A stretch of 64,000 nucleotides of DNA, from contig JAGLBA010000005.1 in the NCBI GenBank assembly GCA_018260475.1, forward strand, positions 1-64,000, read 5' to 3'. The translations under genes were made by a program, and so were the position numbers. Numbering within the stretch: the stretch's first letter is position 1; each line of letters starts with the position of its first letter. Positions 61,307 through 64,000 of the stretch are shown here, one piece after another. This DNA comes from Chryseobacterium sp. Its GTDB lineage: Bacteria; Bacteroidota; Bacteroidia; Flavobacteriales; Weeksellaceae. The notes beneath the pieces were generated by a model. It saw only the letters and a program-made list of their open reading frames with translations. It did no database searches and was not told where the DNA came from.

Positions 61307-62290
61307 ATGAGCAACTTCGTAGATTACGTAAAAATACACTGTAAATCCGGCCACGGCGGCGCTGGTTCTGCCCACCTCCGCAGGGAAAAATATATTCCGA
61401 AAGGGGGGCCAGACGGTGGCGACGGCGGCAGAGGCGGCCATGTCATCATGAAAGGCAATTCCCACGAATGGACTTTGCTTCCGCTACGCTTCACACGACA
61501 CATCAAGGCGGAACGCGGCGAAAATGGCGGCAAAAACCAGTTGACGGGCGGTTTCGGTGCCGATGTTTATATTGAAGTGCCACTCGGGACAATTGCCAAA
61601 AATGAGGAGGGCGAAATCATCGGCGAAATCATGGAGCACGGACAGGAAATCATCCTGATGAAGGGCGGTATGGGCGGTATGGGCAATGAGCATTTTAAAT
61701 CCTCTACCAACCAAACACCCCGCTTCGCACAACCGGGAATGCCCGGCGAAGAAGGTTTCGTTACATTTGAATTGAAAATCCTTGCGGATGTCGGTTTAGT
61801 TGGTTTACCTAATGCCGGAAAATCCACACTATTGTCGGCAGTTTCTGCGGCAAAACCGAAAATTGCTGATTACGCTTTCACCACCCTGACGCCGAATTTG
61901 GGAATCGTGGCTTATCGTAATTACAAATCATTCGTGATGGCGGATATTCCGGGGATTATCGAGGGAGCATCAGAAGGTAAAGGTTTGGGACACAGGTTTC
62001 TGCGTCACATTGAAAGAAACTCTATCTTATTATTTTTAATTCCTGCCGATTCTGAAAGTCATTTTCAAGAGTTTAAAATTCTCGAAAATGAATTGAAGGA
62101 ATATAATCCGGAACTTTTGGATAAGGATTATATCATTTCCATTTCAAAATCCGATCTTTTGGACGAAGAACTTCGCCGAGAAATAGCTAAAGAATTTCCA
62201 GAAAACAAACAGCCGATTTTCTTCTCCAGCGTGACCCAAGAGGGATTGATGGAACTGAAAGACGCCATTTGGAAACAATTGCACGGCTAA
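61307..62290 (+). CDS. obg: Obg/CgtA GTPase
   Basis: A 327-residue GTPase that binds the 50S ribosomal subunit and links growth to ribosome assembly. The glycine-rich Obg fold covers residues 1-158 ([34 protein letters not shown]), followed by the G domain with G1 GLPNAGKST near 165, G2/G3 TTLTPNLG and DIPGIIEGA, and G4 SKSD near 280. The extra C-terminal OCT domain of some Obg proteins is absent. Third gene of the hpt-adk-obg group, with a terminator behind it. Confidence 0.97.
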   Translation: MSNFVDYVKIHCKSGHGGAGSAHLRREKYIPKGGPDGGDGGRGGHVIMKGNSHEWTLLPLRFTRHIKAERGENGGKNQLTGGFGADVYIEVPLGTIAKNEEGEIIGEIMEHGQEIILMKGGMGGMGNEHFKSSTNQTPRFAQPGMPGEEGFVTFELKILADVGLVGLPNAGKSTLLSAVSAAKPKIADYAFTTLTPNLGIVAYRNYKSFVMADIPGIIEGASEGKGLGHRFLRHIERNSILLFLIPADSESHFQEFKILENELKEYNPELLDKDYIISISKSDLLDEELRREIAKEFPENKQPIFFSSVTQEGLMELKDAIWKQLHG

Positions 62291-62315
62291 ATCTTTCTAT
62301 TTTTTTAAATAAATA

Positions 62316-62350
62316 AAACCTGGTGATTTGCCGGGTTATTTTTTTTTAAT
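62316..62350 (+). terminator. Terminator after obg
   Basis: AAACCTGG and CCGGGTT pair (one G-U) around TGATTTG, followed by ATTTTTTTTT, 26 bp after the obg stop. Confidence 0.85.
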
Positions 62351-62418
62351 ACTAAATAGATTGCATAACAGATAGACAAAGGCGCATTATTTGCTTATAT
62401 TATCTTAAATTTAAAATA

Positions 62419-62907
62419 ATGAAATATTTTCTTACTTTCGTTGTGGCAGGAATCCTGTTGTCTTGCACCGCACTAACAAAATCTCCATACTCAAAAATCG
62501 AATACGAAGCGGGCGCATGTTTTGGATTTTGCCCGATCTTCAAAATTGTCATTAGTCCCGATAGAACTGCTGTAATTGAGGCCGAGCATTTCACTTTTAC
62601 AACAACCGAAGGCCGAGGCTACGATCCGAATTTGCCCAAAGAAGGAACCTTTAAAACAACTCTAAAACAAGCCGATTACGATAAACTCATTTCTCTGCTG
62701 AACGGATTAGATATTAAAACTTTAAAAAAATTCTACGGCAGTAAAAACACCAGCGATCTCCCAACTTCCTACCTGCGAATCACTTTTGCAGATGGCACCA
62801 AAAAAGAGATTGAAGATTATGGGAAAGGCGGTACAGAAAAGCTTAATCAACTTTACCAGTTTATAGAAAACCTTCGCAAAAGTCAGTCGTGGACGAAGGT
62901 GAATTAA
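62419..62907 (+). CDS. DUF6438-like lipoprotein
   Basis: A 162-residue lipoprotein with signal MKYFLTFVVAGILLSC (lipobox Cys16). The mature part begins with GACFGFCPIFKIVISPD, two cysteines in the C(F)G.CP pattern that marks DUF6438, and continues with DYDKLISLLNGLDIKTLKKF and YLRITFADGTKKEIEDYG. Probably a periplasmic protein of unknown function. Followed 40 bp later by a thioredoxin-like lipoprotein gene. Confidence 0.82.
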   Translation: MKYFLTFVVAGILLSCTALTKSPYSKIEYEAGACFGFCPIFKIVISPDRTAVIEAEHFTFTTTEGRGYDPNLPKEGTFKTTLKQADYDKLISLLNGLDIKTLKKFYGSKNTSDLPTSYLRITFADGTKKEIEDYGKGGTEKLNQLYQFIENLRKSQSWTKVN

Positions 62908-62947
62908 GTTTAGAATAATTAAATATATCTCTTTTTTAACTAAAATT

Positions 62948-63526
62948 ATGAAAAGATTAACATCCCAAATTATTCTTGTAGCAAGTTTGGTTGTAGTCAC
63001 CAACGCCTGCTCACAAAAAAAGGAAGTCGCCGTAAATAAAGATGCTAAAGTCGCGACTACAGTTGATAGTGCCACAGCTACGGCTGCTAAAAAGCAAAAA
63101 TCTGATGCTGAAAAAGCAAAACTTCCTAAACCCTACCATCCCGAAGAAAACGCCGAGGCAAAAATTGACGCTTTGGTGAAACAAGCCAAACTTGAGCACA
63201 AAAATGTGATGATTCAGGCGGGTGGAAACTGGTGTATTTGGTGCCTGCGTTTCAACAACTATGTGCAGACTACACCGGAGCTAAAGCAGCTGGTGGATGA
63301 AAATTATATCTACTACCATCTCAATTATTCTCCGGAGAACAAAAACGAAAAGATTTTTGCGAAATATGGCAATCCAGGAGAGAAGTTCGGCTACCCTGTT
63401 TTCATTGTTTTGGATGAGAATGGGAAACAAATCCACACCCAAGACAGTGCTGTTTTGGAGGAGGGTAGTGGCTACAGCCTACAAAAAGTCAAGGATTTTT
63501 TTGGTAAATGGAAGCCGAAATCTTAA
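62948..63526 (+). CDS. Thioredoxin-fold lipoprotein
   Basis: A 192-residue lipoprotein: the signal MKRLTSQIILVASLVVVTNAC ends at Cys21. A Lys/Ala-rich linker leads to a thioredoxin-like fold (about 70-190) with the CxxC pair in QAGGNWCIWCLRFNNYV near 95-100 and the cis-proline region KFGYPVFIVLDENGK. It is of the Thioredoxin_7 type, as in DsbD-gamma-like or YyaL-like proteins. It is likely a periplasmic thiol-disulphide protein; the partner is unknown. Confidence 0.87.
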   Translation: MKRLTSQIILVASLVVVTNACSQKKEVAVNKDAKVATTVDSATATAAKKQKSDAEKAKLPKPYHPEENAEAKIDALVKQAKLEHKNVMIQAGGNWCIWCLRFNNYVQTTPELKQLVDENYIYYHLNYSPENKNEKIFAKYGNPGEKFGYPVFIVLDENGKQIHTQDSAVLEEGSGYSLQKVKDFFGKWKPKS

Positions 63527-63533
63527 AAATAAA

Positions 63534-63549
63534 CCGGAACATGTTCCGG
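63534..63549. terminator. Bidirectional terminator palindrome
   Basis: CCGGAACATGTTCCGG, a perfect 16-bp palindrome between two convergent genes, followed by CTTATTTTG on plus and TTTATTTTTAAG on minus. Confidence 0.75.
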
Positions 63550-63558
63550 CTTATTTTG

Positions 63559-64000
63559 TTACAATAATTTTTTAACCCAATTTAGTTTGCTTTCCGTGTA
63601 TGGTGGATATTTCAAATCCGGTTCGCCCCAAGTAGCACGATCCATCATGGCTTTTTCATGGGAAAAAGCATAGAAACCATATTTGCCATGATAATTCCCT
63701 ATGCCCGACGCGCCCACGCCTCCAAAAGGAAGATTATGGTTCCCAAAGTGCATAATCACATCGTTGATACAGCCACCGCCAAAGCAAAGTCTTTTGGTGA
63801 ATTTTTCTTTTTCATCGTCTTTGTCTGTAAAAAGATATGCTGATAAAGGCTTGTCGTGTGCCTCGACTTGGGAAAAGGCCTCATCTAAAGTTTCAAAACT
63901 AAGAACTGGTAAGATTGGCCCAAAAATTTCCTCCTGCATCACAGCGTCTTGCCAAGTCACATTTTTCATCACCGTAGGCTCTATGTGTCGTTTTTCACGA
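63559..64000 (-). CDS. Aldehyde dehydrogenase, C-terminal part (continues beyond window)
   Basis: About 146 C-terminal codons of an aldehyde dehydrogenase. The frame is open to the last base of the window, so the 5' end lies outside. Landmarks are MQEEIFGPILPVLSFETLDE, LSAYLFTDKD, FGGGCINDVIMHFGNHNLPF and GGVGASGIGNYHGKYGFYAF, with a C-terminal hydrophobic/aromatic tail (WVKKLL). This end is typical of class-3/fatty-aldehyde dehydrogenases, unlike the ExaC-type enzyme at 8375-9880. The catalytic Cys is not in view. Confidence 0.9.
   Translation of the reverse strand, partial: REKRHIEPTVMKNVTWQDAVMQEEIFGPILPVLSFETLDEAFSQVEAHDKPLSAYLFTDKDDEKEKFTKRLCFGGGCINDVIMHFGNHNLPFGGVGASGIGNYHGKYGFYAFSHEKAMMDRATWGEPDLKYPPYTESKLNWVKKLL

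Overview
The window looks like chromosome of a Flavobacteriia member, most likely Weeksellaceae (Chryseobacterium/Kaistella relatives). Pointers are a TamL-type outer-membrane assembly lipoprotein, an M36 metallopeptidase with a type IX secretion C-terminal sorting domain, a TonB receptor, a PaaE-type reductase, several Bacteroidota-only DUFs, weak Shine-Dalgarno sequences and promoters of the Bacteroidota form TTTG-N19-TAnnTTTG. No rRNA, tRNA or CRISPR array was seen. The species call is inference.

Layout: 1-0.3 kb holds tandem intergenic repeats, then a secreted beta-propeller-like protein, uvrA and a TonB receptor. 7-10 kb has a small HD hydrolase, a YegP-like protein and an aldehyde dehydrogenase with its DUF779 partner. 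10.4-17.2 kb is a fatty-acid beta-oxidation operon (MarR regulator, fused hydroxyacyl-CoA dehydrogenase/enoyl-CoA hydratase, thiolase, acyl-CoA dehydrogenase). It has a 26-bp palindromic operator, and a decayed four-helix-bundle gene sits in each of its two large gaps. 17.3-19.9 kb is a FecCD/FecE-type ABC importer with a TlpA lipoprotein. 20-24.8 kb has a ferredoxin-type reductase, sanA-like, udk, divIC/ftsB-like, a lone methylmalonyl-CoA mutase small subunit and fabI.

25.5-33.1 kb is the most unusual intact block: seven co-directional genes encoding an exported caspase-like protease, a single-domain LytTR regulator, an FHA/zinc-ribbon membrane protein, a membrane-anchored repeat protein, a second zinc-ribbon/FHA protein, a PP2C phosphatase with a membrane anchor and a transmembrane Ser/Thr kinase with a DUF3298-type outer domain. 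It ends in a strong terminator. It reads as one phospho-signalling system coupled to a protease.

33-54.9 kb is mostly housekeeping: nucleoside phosphorylase, SUI1/YciH, gpmI, gyrA, a TPR protein, rsmG, an AddB-like nuclease, tamL divergent from and overlapping a TrmH-type methyltransferase, a YtxH/holin-like membrane cluster, a 2-oxo-acid dehydrogenase E2, the M36 protease and a lipid kinase.

54.9-59.9 kb is an accessory island. It holds an IS3 orfA relic, then an XRE regulator, brxA (DUF1819) and brxL of a BREX defence locus. A 1.28-kb IS3-family element with a 4-bp target duplication has split brxL. Removing it restores a brxL start that overlaps the end of brxA. After brxL comes a frameshifted fragment of a nuclease-like gene, cut off by a GC-rich ~101-bp repeat whose near-identical copy lies at 1.7 kb. 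No brxB, brxC, pglX or pglZ is present, so this is a BREX remnant. 60-64 kb returns to core genes: hpt, adk, obg, two small lipoproteins and the 3' end of another aldehyde dehydrogenase running off the window.
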